A stretch of DNA of 64,000 bases from Gracilaria gracilis (GCA_030374805.1 JARGSG010000014.1:806001-870000), one strand, 5' to 3'; shown: positions 52,901-63,509, counted from the stretch's first letter. The notes: generated by a model from the letters alone, not told the origin. Made by a program: numbers and translations.

Positions 52901-54329
52901 TACGCTATGACGTTGTACGTCCAGTCCGATAGTCAGTGGAGAATCGTCGCGAAACAAATCAAATGTGAGATCGACACTCTGATTCTTCATTTCTTGGAAC
53001 GTCAGCGTCCAAGAACACGCTATCCCTTTCGCGCTCACGCAATTGTGTCCCCAACCTCTACAGTATTGGGACCTTGGTTTATCAGGTTCGAATGTAATGT
53101 CCAGTGCCTCGCATAGTCGTAAAGCGAACGTTATACCTCCTGACGATATAGGGCTCCCTTCTTCAATTATGGGATTCGGATCTTGGTCCGAATCCCCTAG
53201 CGAAAAAAATGGTTTCCCTCCTTCGTTTCGAGGGTGGGAGTTGCGGTGGTTCTTTTTGTTCGCCATATACTTCTTATCGCCTCTTTGGCCTTCTTGAGCC
53301 TTGGGAGATGGATTTTCGGGTTTGTCTCTCGTATCGCCTTCGTCATTCTTTCGGTAAAAGTCGCGTTTGCGCTTCTTACCTTTTTTGAACTCTTTGTTCC
53401 AGTTTAAGAATGATTTGGATGGAGCTTCGGGTTTCGGTTCATGACCTTGAATATGTTGAAGATCTTTATCTTCTAGCCCTGCGTCCTCGAGCGCCCTTAT
53501 GGCATCCTGAAATCGGATAGAATGGCTTTCATCACTAGAATCGTGGTTCTTCTGGTGCTGTTCTAACGCAGCTTTCATGGCCCTAATCGATTCGGTACAC
53601 TTGTCCTTCACGCCCTGATCAACATTCCCTGATAACATTGTCGTCAAAGCCTGGTGGATGACTTCAAACCTGGATATATCCATTGGTATGCTCCGTAGGT
53701 CTTTTACGTTTGTCTTCTTGGTTGAGACCACCAAGTTGCTGATGATGTTATTGAAGGTTTGGGACGAGAGACCGGCATTGAGTAGAAGGATTATGCCAAA
53801 ATTCTGGCTATCGCTAGAACCCTGCTCGGCGTTGGTTAAGTTCAGGTATGAAAGTGCTGGACCAGCAAACCTGTCGATGAAGTCTGCAATCGGTTCGCCG
53901 GCTTTGCGTTTACAGTCGTTGATCTTCTTGTACAGACGTACTACGCGACGAAGACGATCTACGGCCGAATCTTTAGCCTCGAGATTCACGATCTTTTTTA
54001 TGACAATCATTTGGTCCACTTTGTCTTCCTCCTCCTGTGGTGTTAGGTTCGCCTGTACGAACAGCTTTCTTCACAATTTCCTTCTTGGTGAATTCCATCA
54101 AACGATAGAGTGTCATTCCCATAGTGGCGGCTGCACCTTTCGCGCGAGAGACGCCACTCGCGGCGCATGCGCGTAGGTTCTCAGCCCAATCAAATACCGC
54201 TTCTCTCCAGAGAAGCTTATCGGTATTTGTTCTTAGTTTCGGCGGAATGAGTATATTGCTTGGAGAGAGATCTTCTCCTGGGCCCATAACTTTGGGATGT
54301 GCTTCGGCAACAGCGTTGAAGCTCATCAT
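49958..54329 (-). pseudogene. copia-II gag-pol, one frameshift and two internal stops
   Basis: Gag begins at 54329 or 54287 and includes KLLWREAVFDWAENLRACA. A +1 shift is needed at the A6 run (plus T6, 53994-53999) to enter the long frame that ends at TAA 50344-50342. That frame holds the Gag middle (DCKRKAGEPIADFIDRF), a protease-like remnant (GLDVQRHSVTDFSSQ) and the integrase with all three acids (IQTDF, SADDEF, GIVERKNG). The RT has LVDDLLVAG. RNase H continues in the same frame past TAA 50344-50342 and TAA 50146-50144 (IHWISTKQQRVTYSAFGAEI, ISVDSKALFD) to a probable true stop at 49960-49958. No CCHC knuckle was seen. Confidence 0.82.
51027..51140. repeat. 57-bp in-frame tandem duplication inside copia-II RT
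   Basis: Two units (51027-51083 and 51084-51140) differ by one base. They duplicate 19 residues, SGP(I/V)QRDVYVRPAPEFRTK, in the RT fingers/palm region while keeping the frame open. The duplicated stretch follows ADIKGAYLQ, the first catalytic-aspartate motif, so it probably harms the fold. Confidence 0.92.
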
Positions 54330-54529
54330 TGCGCAGTGTAGTAGAGGATGGTTCACAAGCAATACGAATGGCACAGAGGACTGCCCGGAGCTCTCGTCGG
54401 AGCTTTTGGGCTATTGAGCGTGCCTTTATATACGGATACTAGCCGACCCTTGGGCTAATGATGACGTATAACTTTCCTCAGCTAAGTTGTAGGTTATCCC
54501 AGAATATATACGTGTGTATATAACTAACA
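54293..54529 (-). repeat. copia-II 5' LTR
   Basis: The 237-bp copy upstream of Gag. It contains in-frame ATGs at 54329-54327 and 54326-54324 that read through the LTR end into the Gag frame, as in yeast Ty1, where TYA also starts inside the LTR. An alternative start, ATG 54287-54285 (MGPGEDLSPSN), lies just after the LTR. Confidence 0.8.
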
Positions 54530-54820
54530 ACAATATCATACCGTGAAAGCCGTTTCTTCTCCACACCGCGCTTCATTACCGCGACGACCGCCACCGTACA
54601 TCGCCTCCTTCGAAACGTTTTGAGGAGGAACATTTGAGCCTCCCCGCACTTGAACAGCACAGTCGCCTTCGCTCGTCGCGTAAATGACGACGAAATCATA
54701 CAGTGTTCGACGTTTTGTAATATCAAAACGACAACCACACTTTTCAACCCCTTCCCATAACATACCGGTGCCCATCCACTACGACCATGTAAGACACGTC
54801 AGGGACATTCTTCAGCAATA
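54530..54820. other. Spacer between copia-II and pogo-1
   Basis: About 290 bp. A minus-strand ORF of 79 codons (54775-54536, not starting with ATG on clear grounds) covers most of it; the translation (for example CGCRFDITKRRTLYDFVVIY) is not recognised. It may be a remnant of an interrupted gene. Confidence 0.35.
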
Positions 54821-56985
54821 TACACCCAGTGACCGCAACTAATGTAGGCAACATTAAAGAGGTAGGGCATTCTATGGTGGTGTGCACACATATTAGGGTG
54901 GCCTACATTACTATAAGTACCCACATTAATTCTGTTATATAAGAAGTAATGTGCCCTACATTAAAAGAAAACAATACAATAAATGTGGCTTAAGAATGTA
55001 GAAAACATCAATTTATTGCCTCCTACTGACCAATAAAACGATGCCAAAAACTCATCGACAAATTCAAAGGACAGGCTCTCCCTCAAAATGGTTGCGATAT
55101 CTACGCACTATCTCCTGGAGATTGGGGAATAACTGGCATTCCTCCCACAGTCCATTTATGTTGAGCGCTATTCCTGTCCTGATCATCGCCTTTCGAACAT
55201 ATGTGACACCGTCTGTGTCTCTTTGCGCATTCACGTCTTAAACCACCAGCTTGGCCAAACGCAAGAAGAAATGATTTCCACGGATTTCCACTTTCCCTGA
55301 CACCGACCATCGCCCCTTTGATATCATATCCAGCTTGTGCGCTTCCCACCGTATTGACCACGCCTTTTTAATCTTTTAGATAAGGAAGGAATCCGCAGGC
55401 TGAATCAAGTGCCTAGCTTTCTTCGGGAAATATCGTATCTCAGTCTTGATATTGTTTGCTGCGTTTTGTAATGCCTCGCTTAGAGCATGACCACCGCAAT
55501 TGTCCAGGAACAGAATGCGCTTGCGATTATGTGGAAGTCTGTTGATGACTTTTGATTCTGCTAGCCACTCTGGCATAACTTTTGTATCCATCCAACCCTT
55601 AGGACCTGATCTGTAAGAGACGCCGTTGATGTCATCCGGAACATTGCGGATCGGATAAAATCGGGACTTGTTTTGGAATACCATGAATACAGGTTCGATT
55701 CGGGCGTCGCGACCGCCACTGATGCGAACTACCATGGTCATACCCTCCCCTCCCGAAGCTACATCTGCGTACTTGACTTCCTTGTCCCCACAAAATCCTA
55801 ACGTCTTTCCATTGTCGACGTTTATGACGAAATGCGTCTCGTCGGCATTCTCAACATTGGTTTCGTCGTAAAGTTTCGTGTCAAACGCGCGCTTCATATC
55901 TCCGAGATGATATGCGACTTGCTTCTGTATGAAAACTTCTTTCTCCGGCGACAGCAAATGCTTTCCTGTAATAGATCTGCTGACGATCGGATGCCTGTCT
56001 GTAAATCATTGAATCCATCTTCGTGTGATACAAGCAGTTATATTTTTCTCACTTTCTGCGTCGATCATACCGTTGAAGTAAGTGGTATTCTGCGATGTTG
56101 CGATCAAATGTAAAGCGAGATCATGCCGTGTCCTCCAGTTGAACTTTACCCGAAGCCGTCGTAGGCGATCAAATTTTTCCACCGTGTCCAGCTGTAGTGC
56201 CACTACCCACGGTCTCGGTTTCCGCCCTCCCCCAGTTCTGGCTTTTAGGTCAACTCGTTTAATGCCATTGTATGTATTACGTGTTACAGATGTCGTTGTT
56301 CCCGTAGTGGAAACGGTTCCATCTTCTTCGACGAACTGATGGCGGTTCCTCCAAAGACGACTGGATTGCTGTAGGTTGGCCTTCTCGGAGGAGCGAAAAT
56401 AACAGGGAAACTGTTTGACTGCCTTTGATGAAATGTGTTTCTGGCCGTGGATATTAACTTCGTTTATCATCCATTGGATGACCTTGATCCGGTTTGCGAT
56501 TGAAAGAACAATGTGTGGGGAGTGCTTTTGCTTGGCAATAACTTGTACGGTGGACAGATTTGGTGCGGTGGCTACTGGAAGGTCATGAGGGACATCACTG
56601 CTTTGTTGTGGTCCAGCACTGGCGCTTGCTGCGGAGTTATGAGCTTGCCTCTCGAAGGCTGCCAGAATTGGAGACCCGGATAGAGACGGCATGTGTGGAT
56701 CAGTTTTGATGGCGCTGCAAGGCGTTATGGTGGACAACTGATACGAGAACGGTTTGGATAATGTCCGAGGACGTCCTGGCGCTGGTATTGTTGTCCTGCA
56801 GCTCGAGACAGCTTGCTTTTTTTCCGCCTTTCTTTGACACATTAAATTGTGTGCTCACGCCTATAATGTAGGCCACATTATTTCTTTCAACGGTGAGGAA
56901 GGCACAACTAATATTAATGTAGGCTACATTACTCAAGGTACCCGCATTATTTTGTCAGCCACATTAGTTGCGGTCACTGGGTGTA
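54821..56985 (-). mobile_element. Pogo-type Tc1/mariner DNA transposon (pogo-1)
   Basis: Perfect 25-bp terminal inverted repeats including TA: TACACCCAGTGACCGCAACT... at 54821 and its reverse complement ending at 56985. The length is about 2.16 kb. Subterminal regions carry repeated TGTAGGC/CTACATTA motifs on both sides, likely transposase-binding sites. The transposase gene lies on the minus strand. The right-hand TA (56984-56985) is at the same time the left-hand TA of the next element. Confidence 0.88.
55064..56842 (-). pseudogene. pogo-1 transposase (DDE_1), three in-frame stops
   Basis: A single frame runs from ATG 56842-56840 to TGA 55066-55064 (593 codons), broken only by TGA 56008-56006, TAA 55378-55376 and TAA 55240-55238. 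The N-terminal third is disordered. A DNA-binding helical region follows (SIANRIKVIQWMINEVNIHG; HISSKAVKQFPCYFRS) and then a CENP-B-like segment. The DDE core has NVENADETHFVINVD (first Asp), ILFLDNCGGHALSEA (second) and HLIQPADSFLI (third). All three acids are present, so decay is recent: only point nonsense changes and no frameshift. Confidence 0.85.
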
Positions 56986-59157
56986 CACCCAGTGACAGTA
57001 ATTAAAGTAGGCTACACTATATCTTCTTTTTGTTTCGGAGCGTGGTGAAAACCCATTAAATTGTAGCCCACACTTTCCAAGGTACCACCTTATATAAAGT
57101 ACAAACCAAATTAATGTGGCCTACATTAAAAAAAACAAGCACAAATACTTTGGACTGTCTATGCCCTTACTGTAGCATTATAAAAGCCTTAGCGCTCACC
57201 CCTTCCACTGCGTCAACCTCTGGAGTCTTTTTGCTGCTCCCACCGGCACTGACAACTACTGAAGTGCCAACTTCTTCGCCGTTAAAGTGATTACGATGCT
57301 GGCAATAATGCCTTGCAGCTTTGGGAAGATCTGCTTTTCCTCCCATAATCAGTTCAAGCCAAAAGCCAGACCGGTTCGCATCATAGCTTTACGAGCAAAA
57401 TTCAACCCGTCCACATCTCGTTGAGCATTAACGTCGTTAACAGCCAACCGTGCCAAATTCAAAAAGTAATGCTTGCCAGAATTCTTTATTTTTCCCGAAG
57501 ACGACCAATTTGACTACGCGATCATGTCCATTTTCTACGATTCCCATCGCCTACTCCATGCCTGCTTTATGTTCCGGATAATAGAGGAGTCTTCTGGCCC
57601 TATTAAGTGCATTGCATTCTTCGGGAAATACCGAATCTTTGTTTCGATATTACTCGCCGCTTCGGCGAACTTCTTCGTGATGTGGTGGCCACTGCAATTG
57701 TCCTTATACAAAACCCTCTCTCGATTATTAGGGAGCTTGCCAATAACCTTTTCTACAGAAAGCCATTCGGCCGTAACAGTGGTGTCCATCTAATCTTTTG
57801 CACCCAAACGATAGGAACCATTAGAAATATCGTCCAGTACCCCCTCTTATTGGAGAACTCCGTTCCTTGTTTTGAAAGACCATGAAAGTTGGCTCACTTC
57901 GTGCGTCCCGTCCACCGCTAACCCGAACAACCATTGTCATCCGTTCACCACCAGAAACCACATCTGCGTACTTTACTTTAGTATCACCGCAGAACCCCAA
58001 AGTTTTTCCATTATCAACATTGATAACAAAATGGGTTTCGTCCGCGTCTTCAACATTATCTTCCTCCAATGCATTCGAATCAAATGCCCTCTTTAGCTGC
58101 CCCAAATTATAGCCAAACTCTTTATGAATCTGTTCTTATTTTGCCGGGTAAAGAAGGTGTTTCCCCGTGTTCGATCTGATGACGATTCAAAATCGATCTG
58201 TGAAATGTTGAATCCATCTTCTCGTTATCATCTGTTTGATGTTTTTGTTCGACTGGGTATCGATAAGATGAGAATGATATTCTTCACTGGTGGAGTTTTC
58301 AATCATGTGATGGGCAAGAGCATGAAGAGTTTTCCAGTTGAACTTCACGCCAAGTTTGCGGAGGCGGTCAAATTCAAGTAACATATCCGTTTGCAGTGCA
58401 CGCACCCAGGGGTTTATCTTCCTTCCTCTTCCAGACAAAGCTTTGAGATTGAGGCGCTTAACTCCCAAGTAAGTGTTTCTCGTGATGGTGCTGCACACAT
58501 TGAAAAAAATTTTCCCGTCTTCGTCGATGTACTTTGATTTCGTCTTCCAAAGGCGGATGGCTTTTTGGAGATTGGCTTTCATATTGCCACGAAACAGTGT
58601 AGGAAACTGTTTAACTGCCTTGGATGGAATGTTTTTTGGGCCGGTGGATAAACTCGTAGTTACCATCCATTTGACGATTCTCAGTCTGTCCTTGATTGTA
58701 AGGACATTATGAAAGTTATGCTTTTTTGCGGAATCTGGGGAGGAAGACTGGGTGGCGGGGCTGCTGCTCTGCAGCGGAAGTTGTGGTGTGTCTGGGGTTG
58801 TTGTGGTTTGCTGGACTATGGCGGACGCTTGCTGAGCCCTTTGAAAGACCGCAATAATTGGAGACCCCGAGGTTGGAACAACCATTGGAATGGTGGCGAT
58901 TGATCGCAGTAAACAAGATGTTTACCATCAAACTGGAATCACTGCTTTGGTTGAGTCGTTTATGTTCTTACTGTTACGTTTTTGCGCGGAAAGAAGCCTT
59001 TTCAACGGCTACATTAATTGCAGTTAAGGCACTTATAATGTGGGCCACACTATATCTTTGTCTGCCTCATATTGAAGTACTTCAAATAGTGTGGGCCCTC
59101 TTAATTAAGGTACCCACACTATTGCTGAACCCACTTTATTTACGTTCACTGGGTGTA
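56984..59157 (-). mobile_element. Pogo-type DNA transposon (pogo-2), abutting pogo-1
   Basis: Starts TACACCCAGTGACAG at 56984 and ends with the inverted ...GTTCACTGGGTGTA at 59157. The first 12 bases match pogo-1, then the TIRs are imperfect (TGACAGTAATTAAAG against TGAACGTAAATAAAG). The length is about 2.17 kb, nearly equal to pogo-1, with the same gene orientation and related subterminal CTACA/GTAGGC motifs. It shares the TA at 56984-56985 with pogo-1. Confidence 0.85.
57535..58885 (-). pseudogene. pogo-2 transposase, heavily broken
   Basis: From ATG 58885-58883 the frame runs to TGA 58189-58187, then continues (IVIRSNTGKHLLYPAK) through a TAA to a DDE block ending near 57821. The rest is in another frame (57789-57535). 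The matching blocks align with pogo-1: ITRRWIQHFTDRF, DADETHFVINVD, YKDNCSGHHI, LIGPEDSSII. The first and second acids are kept and the third lies in a changed context. More damage than in pogo-1 implies an older insertion. Confidence 0.8.
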
Positions 59158-60289
59158 GTTAAACAAAAAGCTTGAAAGCAAGGCCAAGTATGAGCGTAAC
59201 ATTAAACAAAAACTTTTATATCAACAAAGTTTTATAGCACCAATTGCAGTATATTACCTGTAAAAGGCAATAAGTAGCCCATCATAGCCCTTTATCAATG
59301 GGGCCGTTCTTAACAGGCATGGATTCATGAATCCATGATACGTAACTTTCAAACTACGCATCGTGATTGGCTGGTTTGTTTTTGACCCAATCCTTTTCTT
59401 GAAGCCCCCTTTTCTTCCCTAATGTAAATTAGTTAGGACTTTGTAAATCTCGGACGGGTCCAAATCTGTTTGCCTGACGCACATCGTGCTAGGGCGCATG
59501 GTATACAGAGCAGAAACAGGAGCTCCAAGAATCTGTGCCTCGCCAAAAGAGGAACCTAAAATTCCCTCCACTCTTTTGCATTGCGAGACAGATGTTTGTT
59601 ATATTCGGCAACCACAACTTTATCTTGGCTATTATCTGAAGTTCTTCATGGCCGATCCAAGAGCCCATAAGACGTCCCTGTGCCCAGGTACTTCGTCTCA
59701 ATCAAGTTCGAACTACGCTCCTTCTCTTGAAATCTAACTCCAGTCATTTCCTTACGCGCAGGGACAAAAATCAGACCCGTCTCCTGGTATTCTCGTGACG
59801 GTTCCGACAATCAAGCCACTTCGTGAGCTCTTTTTGTTAGTCTCATCTTTTAATCCAACAACCTCTTTCCCGAATCACCATGCTTTCATTGCAGCATGCC
59901 AGCGTGGAACGTCTACCAACTACCAGCAAACTGTAGCCCAGCACCCATATGTACGACGGATCCCAAGGGGACACAACGCTGTTTTGCGCATTTTGCAGGT
60001 CAGCGTGGTGGATCCAGACGCGACAAACGCAAAACAAGGAACCTCTGTTCCAAATAACGCGACTTCAAAGGACTCGAGATTAGATCAGAATCTCTTGAAG
60101 TTTGTTTCATGCACATTCAAAGAAACTGACCTGGTTGTCCGTTTTCATTCTTATTTGCAGTTAAAACAGGTCAAAAATCTTCGTAAGATCAGTAAATAAT
60201 GGAACCTCAAATAGAAAAACAGGTCCAGAAACAAACTTATATCTCGATTATTAATTCATTTTTACATACAAAATAGCAAAGTAATAACG
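59158..60289. other. Unassigned AT-rich region
   Basis: No recognisable protein. It contains GTTCTTAACAG (59306-59316) followed by the 20-bp palindrome CATGGATTCATGAATCCATG (59318-59337). A related pair recurs at 61685-61709. A 134-codon plus ORF (59795-60199) is unrecognised. Confidence 0.4.
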
Positions 60290-61242
60290 TTGGCGGAACT
60301 AATCGATGGAAATGTGAAGCTCGCGCAGTATGGCAGCTGGGAATACGAGTCTCAAAAAGCATTTTACACCTCGAATATTCTACCGAAAGTGCGCTGCATT
60401 TTAGAGAAGGTGTCTCCAGGGGACAAAGAGGAGGTTCTTAAGGAAATTTCCAGATTAATCGATAATAGAGGCAATCTGTTAACATCCCATCAGGAAGAAG
60501 AACGAGCCCAGAATTTTACGTTGAACGAATTTGCGAGGTTATGTGTCCTTTTGCGCGAGATGACGAGCGGTGCCGGCATGCGATGTTCAAAACTAATGGA
60601 GGGACCCTTACCAGAGCCAAACTGGATGCGCGGGTTACAAGGGATTCATTCTGGAATATTATAGAGATGCGGTTCAATGACACGAGTTTGGATTCAAAGG
60701 AGTCGTTCGCGGGGCATTTGGATGGTTTGGATTCCAATAAACGGCCTTTGCGTCACAGGGTGGCGGCGCTCCTAAAGAACCAGTTTTACGGCAACAAAAG
60801 AAGTTTTACTAAGACTTACCATCGTTGGTCGGCCTCAGGATAAAACGATCCTAATCGGATATCCAGGTTTTTACCGGTATCAGGGTCAGGCGAATACACC
60901 TTACAATGGAAGAGAACACTTATTCTTTTTTTAGTTTGTCGTGCGGGCACTGCGCAGGAGGATACGGAGCTTACTCAAATGGCTATGAAATTGATTGTTT
61001 CAGGAACAGGAGGTCATGCAGAAGGTGTGGTAGATGTAGACGAGAGCGTGAATGAGTCCTCAACAAGACCGCAGACAAGAAAAAGGAAGAGCGGCGACCT
61101 GCAGAACAGTTTCGACAACGTGTCGAAAGGCTTTGATAAATTTAACGACATAACGGCGAAACACTTGGAGATTCAGAAGGCACAAAGTTCTACAACACTG
61201 AAGAAGAAGATGGACCCAGTGGAAATCTGTGATACAGGTTGA
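60290..61242 (+). pseudogene. Myb/SANT-like accessory ORF of a PIF/Harbinger-type element
   Basis: A helical, basic protein in two frames. The first (60290 to about 60555; no ATG start) includes FTLNEFARLCVLL. It shifts frame in about 60548-60560 to ARDDERCRHAM, then LTRAKLDARVTRDSFWNIIE and RPLRHRVAALLKNQFYGNKR. A TAA at 60841-60843 interrupts it. The same frame continues to a Ser/Lys-rich, coiled-coil-like C-terminus (FDNVSKGFDKFNDITAKHLE) ending at 61242. The layout fits the Myb-like DNA-binding partner that PIF/Harbinger elements carry beside their transposase. Confidence 0.55.
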
Positions 61243-61288
61243 ATATTGATATTATATCTCTGCAGGACGTAGGATTAGAAGGAAACTT

Positions 61289-61632
61289 TTATCGTACAGA
61301 TATGAAAGATATTTAGAAATGATACAGTTCCGATAACTTTTGATATATTCCAGAAGTGAAACAGATATATATGTGATATATATTTGGTACTATTTCCTAC
61401 ATTTCCGATAAAAGTGCGATATAGTCTGAAATTTGTCATATGAGATCTCCCTCAAAATTATTATCGTACAGATATGAAAGATATTTAGAAATGATACAGT
61501 TCCGATAACTTTTGATATATTCCAGAAGTGAAACAGATATATATGTGATATATATTTGGTACTATTTCCTACATTTCCGATAAAAGTGCGATATAGTCTG
61601 AAATTTGTCATATGAGATCTCCCTCAAAATTA
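61289..61632. repeat. Perfect 172-bp tandem duplication
   Basis: Units 61289-61460 and 61461-61632 are identical base for base by eye (starting TTATCGTACAGATATGAAAG). The sequence is AT-rich and rich in GATATA/TATATC motifs. It lies between the Myb-like ORF and the transposase. Identity implies a very recent duplication or an active array. Confidence 0.93.
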
Positions 61633-62181
61633 TACCCTAGATACATCAGATCCATATCAAGAACTTTCATGAGACTCAGGCCCGTTCTTAACAGCGCATG
61701 AATTCATGAATGGGACATAAATAAGTACGAGAACTACTTTGAAGTTTTCAATCGTTCCCACTGTAAATTAAACACCAAGCGTGCCCCCGGATCTTCCCCT
61801 CTATACCCTAACGGGCCGCGCTCTCCAGAAACCTATGCACAATGTGCATATCCTTGACCGCATTCCTCGCATTCCGCCACCCCCGGTACGGTCGTGCCCG
61901 CCGCCGTACGTTGGTGCAGTTCCGTCATACAAGACGTAATACCGCTGGGTTGGTGCTTACCGTCCTTTTTGGGAGCGAATATTGGCCAAAGTTTTGTACA
62001 CTTGGTTGCGGAACACGTGCAAGACAGCACTTTGAGTTCACCAATGATGCCCAACTGCAGACTGGATCGATGGCCTCCCTGATAACCCCACTTGTTTGCC
62101 GCTCACTGCCTCGGCTTTGACGAATGTAAAGACAATTTACATCATCATCGCAAGCCTTTAACTCCGCACAATACAATCGTT

Positions 62182-63447
62182 ATGGCGGTTTTTGTATCAA
62201 ACAGCGAATCTACAAACAACCTATTCTTCAGATCGTGCGTGGTAGTGGATCTCTATCGAACGACAGTTAACGCTTTTCGTGGGGCCTTTTCTATTGCAAA
62301 ACCTATCTCGCGACGCCGTTCCGCTGTGGTACACCCAGTTTCCATTTTTGAAGACGTGAAGCAGAAGCTTAGCTCGGCTTCTTTCAAACGAGCGTTTCGA
62401 GTTTCGAAGGAAGTGTTCGAAATACTGCTTGAAAAGGTCTCCCCTCACTTGAAGAAGAACGTAGAAATGGGTGAACGCTCGAAGCGAAAAACGGTTCTAC
62501 CAAATACAAGATTAGCCATCAACCTCCGAATGCTGGCGGGAGGGAGCTATCTTGATGTCATGATTGGATTCAATGTGGGCCAATCTACAGCATACTCAAT
62601 ATTCCACGAAACTAGAAGGGTTTTGATGAAGATATTAAGGCTGCCGGGAATCCCTGCCACACTTGATCAATTGAATGATCTTGCGCTTGGTTTTAAGCAC
62701 TCCAGAAGGCGTATGAGCCCACTGTCTGGTTGTATTGGGGCCTTAGATGGCATTGCCATCAAGATCAGGAAGCCGTCTTGTCGCTATGCAGCGGCCTACT
62801 ACTGCCGAAAGGGATATTACGCTCTGCCTGTACAGGCTCTCGTGGATTCTTCCTACCGCTTTATGGACGTGTCTATACGGTGCGTTGGATCTACACATGA
62901 CGCTTTAGCACATTCCGTCTCCAGGTTGGGGAGGTATTTAGCAGAGAGGAAACTGCCATTGGAGTATTGGATTGCAGGGGACGAGGCCTACGTTTGCAAC
63001 GAGAGCTTAATTTCCCCGATACCACTGTCGCAAGTGAAGTATTGGTGGCAGGACGGGTTCAATTTTTTTCTTTCATCGCTTCGCATACATGTAGAACAAG
63101 CATTTGGCATGCTTGTCGCACGATGGCGCATTCTTGGGAGTTTGGAGTTCGATGTGTCAGTTAACTCTGAAATTGTCGTCCTTTGCATGAAACTACACAA
63201 CTTTTGCGTCAACAACAACGATGCGGGCTCAAAATGTATCTCGGAAGATGACGTTTGTCAACGAAATGACGAAGTTCGTGCTTGGTATGATACATGCAAG
63301 GCCCGAAGCTGGGAAGTGGAAGATTCTGAATTCCCTACGTCTTCCATCTCGTGCAAGCGAGAGGATCTGGTGGCCATCATTAAAGAAAAGGGTCTCAAAC
63401 GACCCTCTCTTCTTGGAGTGCTGACTGCGTGCAATGGAGACTGGTGA
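62182..63447 (+). CDS. PIF/Harbinger-type transposase (DDE_Tnp_4)
   Basis: A 421-residue uninterrupted ORF from ATG 62182 (MAVFVSNSES). An HTH-containing N-terminal half (KTVLPNTRLAINLRMLAGGS, GQSTAYSIFHETRRVL) is followed by the DDE core. The first Asp is in GCIGALDGIAIKI, the second in VGSTHDALAHSVS and the Glu in IHVEQAFGMLVARWRIL. WIAGDEAYVCN and the C-terminal MKLHNFCVNN are further family marks. All catalytic residues are present, so the gene may be functional. Codon use is less GC-rich than in the host genes. TIRs were not identified. Confidence 0.88.
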   Translation: MAVFVSNSESTNNLFFRSCVVVDLYRTTVNAFRGAFSIAKPISRRRSAVVHPVSIFEDVKQKLSSASFKRAFRVSKEVFEILLEKVSPHLKKNVEMGERSKRKTVLPNTRLAINLRMLAGGSYLDVMIGFNVGQSTAYSIFHETRRVLMKILRLPGIPATLDQLNDLALGFKHSRRRMSPLSGCIGALDGIAIKIRKPSCRYAAAYYCRKGYYALPVQALVDSSYRFMDVSIRCVGSTHDALAHSVSRLGRYLAERKLPLEYWIAGDEAYVCNESLISPIPLSQVKYWWQDGFNFFLSSLRIHVEQAFGMLVARWRILGSLEFDVSVNSEIVVLCMKLHNFCVNNNDAGSKCISEDDVCQRNDEVRAWYDTCKARSWEVEDSEFPTSSISCKREDLVAIIKEKGLKRPSLLGVLTACNGDW

Positions 63448-63509
63448 AATCTTCACGCATGCCCCGTAAACTGCAATCTCTTTTACAATATCTTGTGCTC
63501 CTAGTTATG

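Larger units (their letters stand above)
49570..54529 (-). mobile_element. Ty1/copia LTR retrotransposon copia-II
   Basis: Two direct 237-bp LTRs (49570-49806 and 54293-54529) begin TG and end CA and differ at about 13 positions (about 94-95% identity). The element reads on the minus strand. A polypurine tract (plus-strand poly-C, about 49809-49815) lies just inside the 3' LTR. Coding content is Gag, integrase, RT and RNase H in copia order. Flanking 5-mers (AGTTT left, ACAAT right) do not match, so no target duplication is evident. Frameshift and stops make it probably inactive. Confidence 0.88.

Noticed and set aside
54536-54775. A minus-strand ORF between copia-II and pogo-1
   Set aside because: Short and unrecognised, so mentioned only as spacer content.
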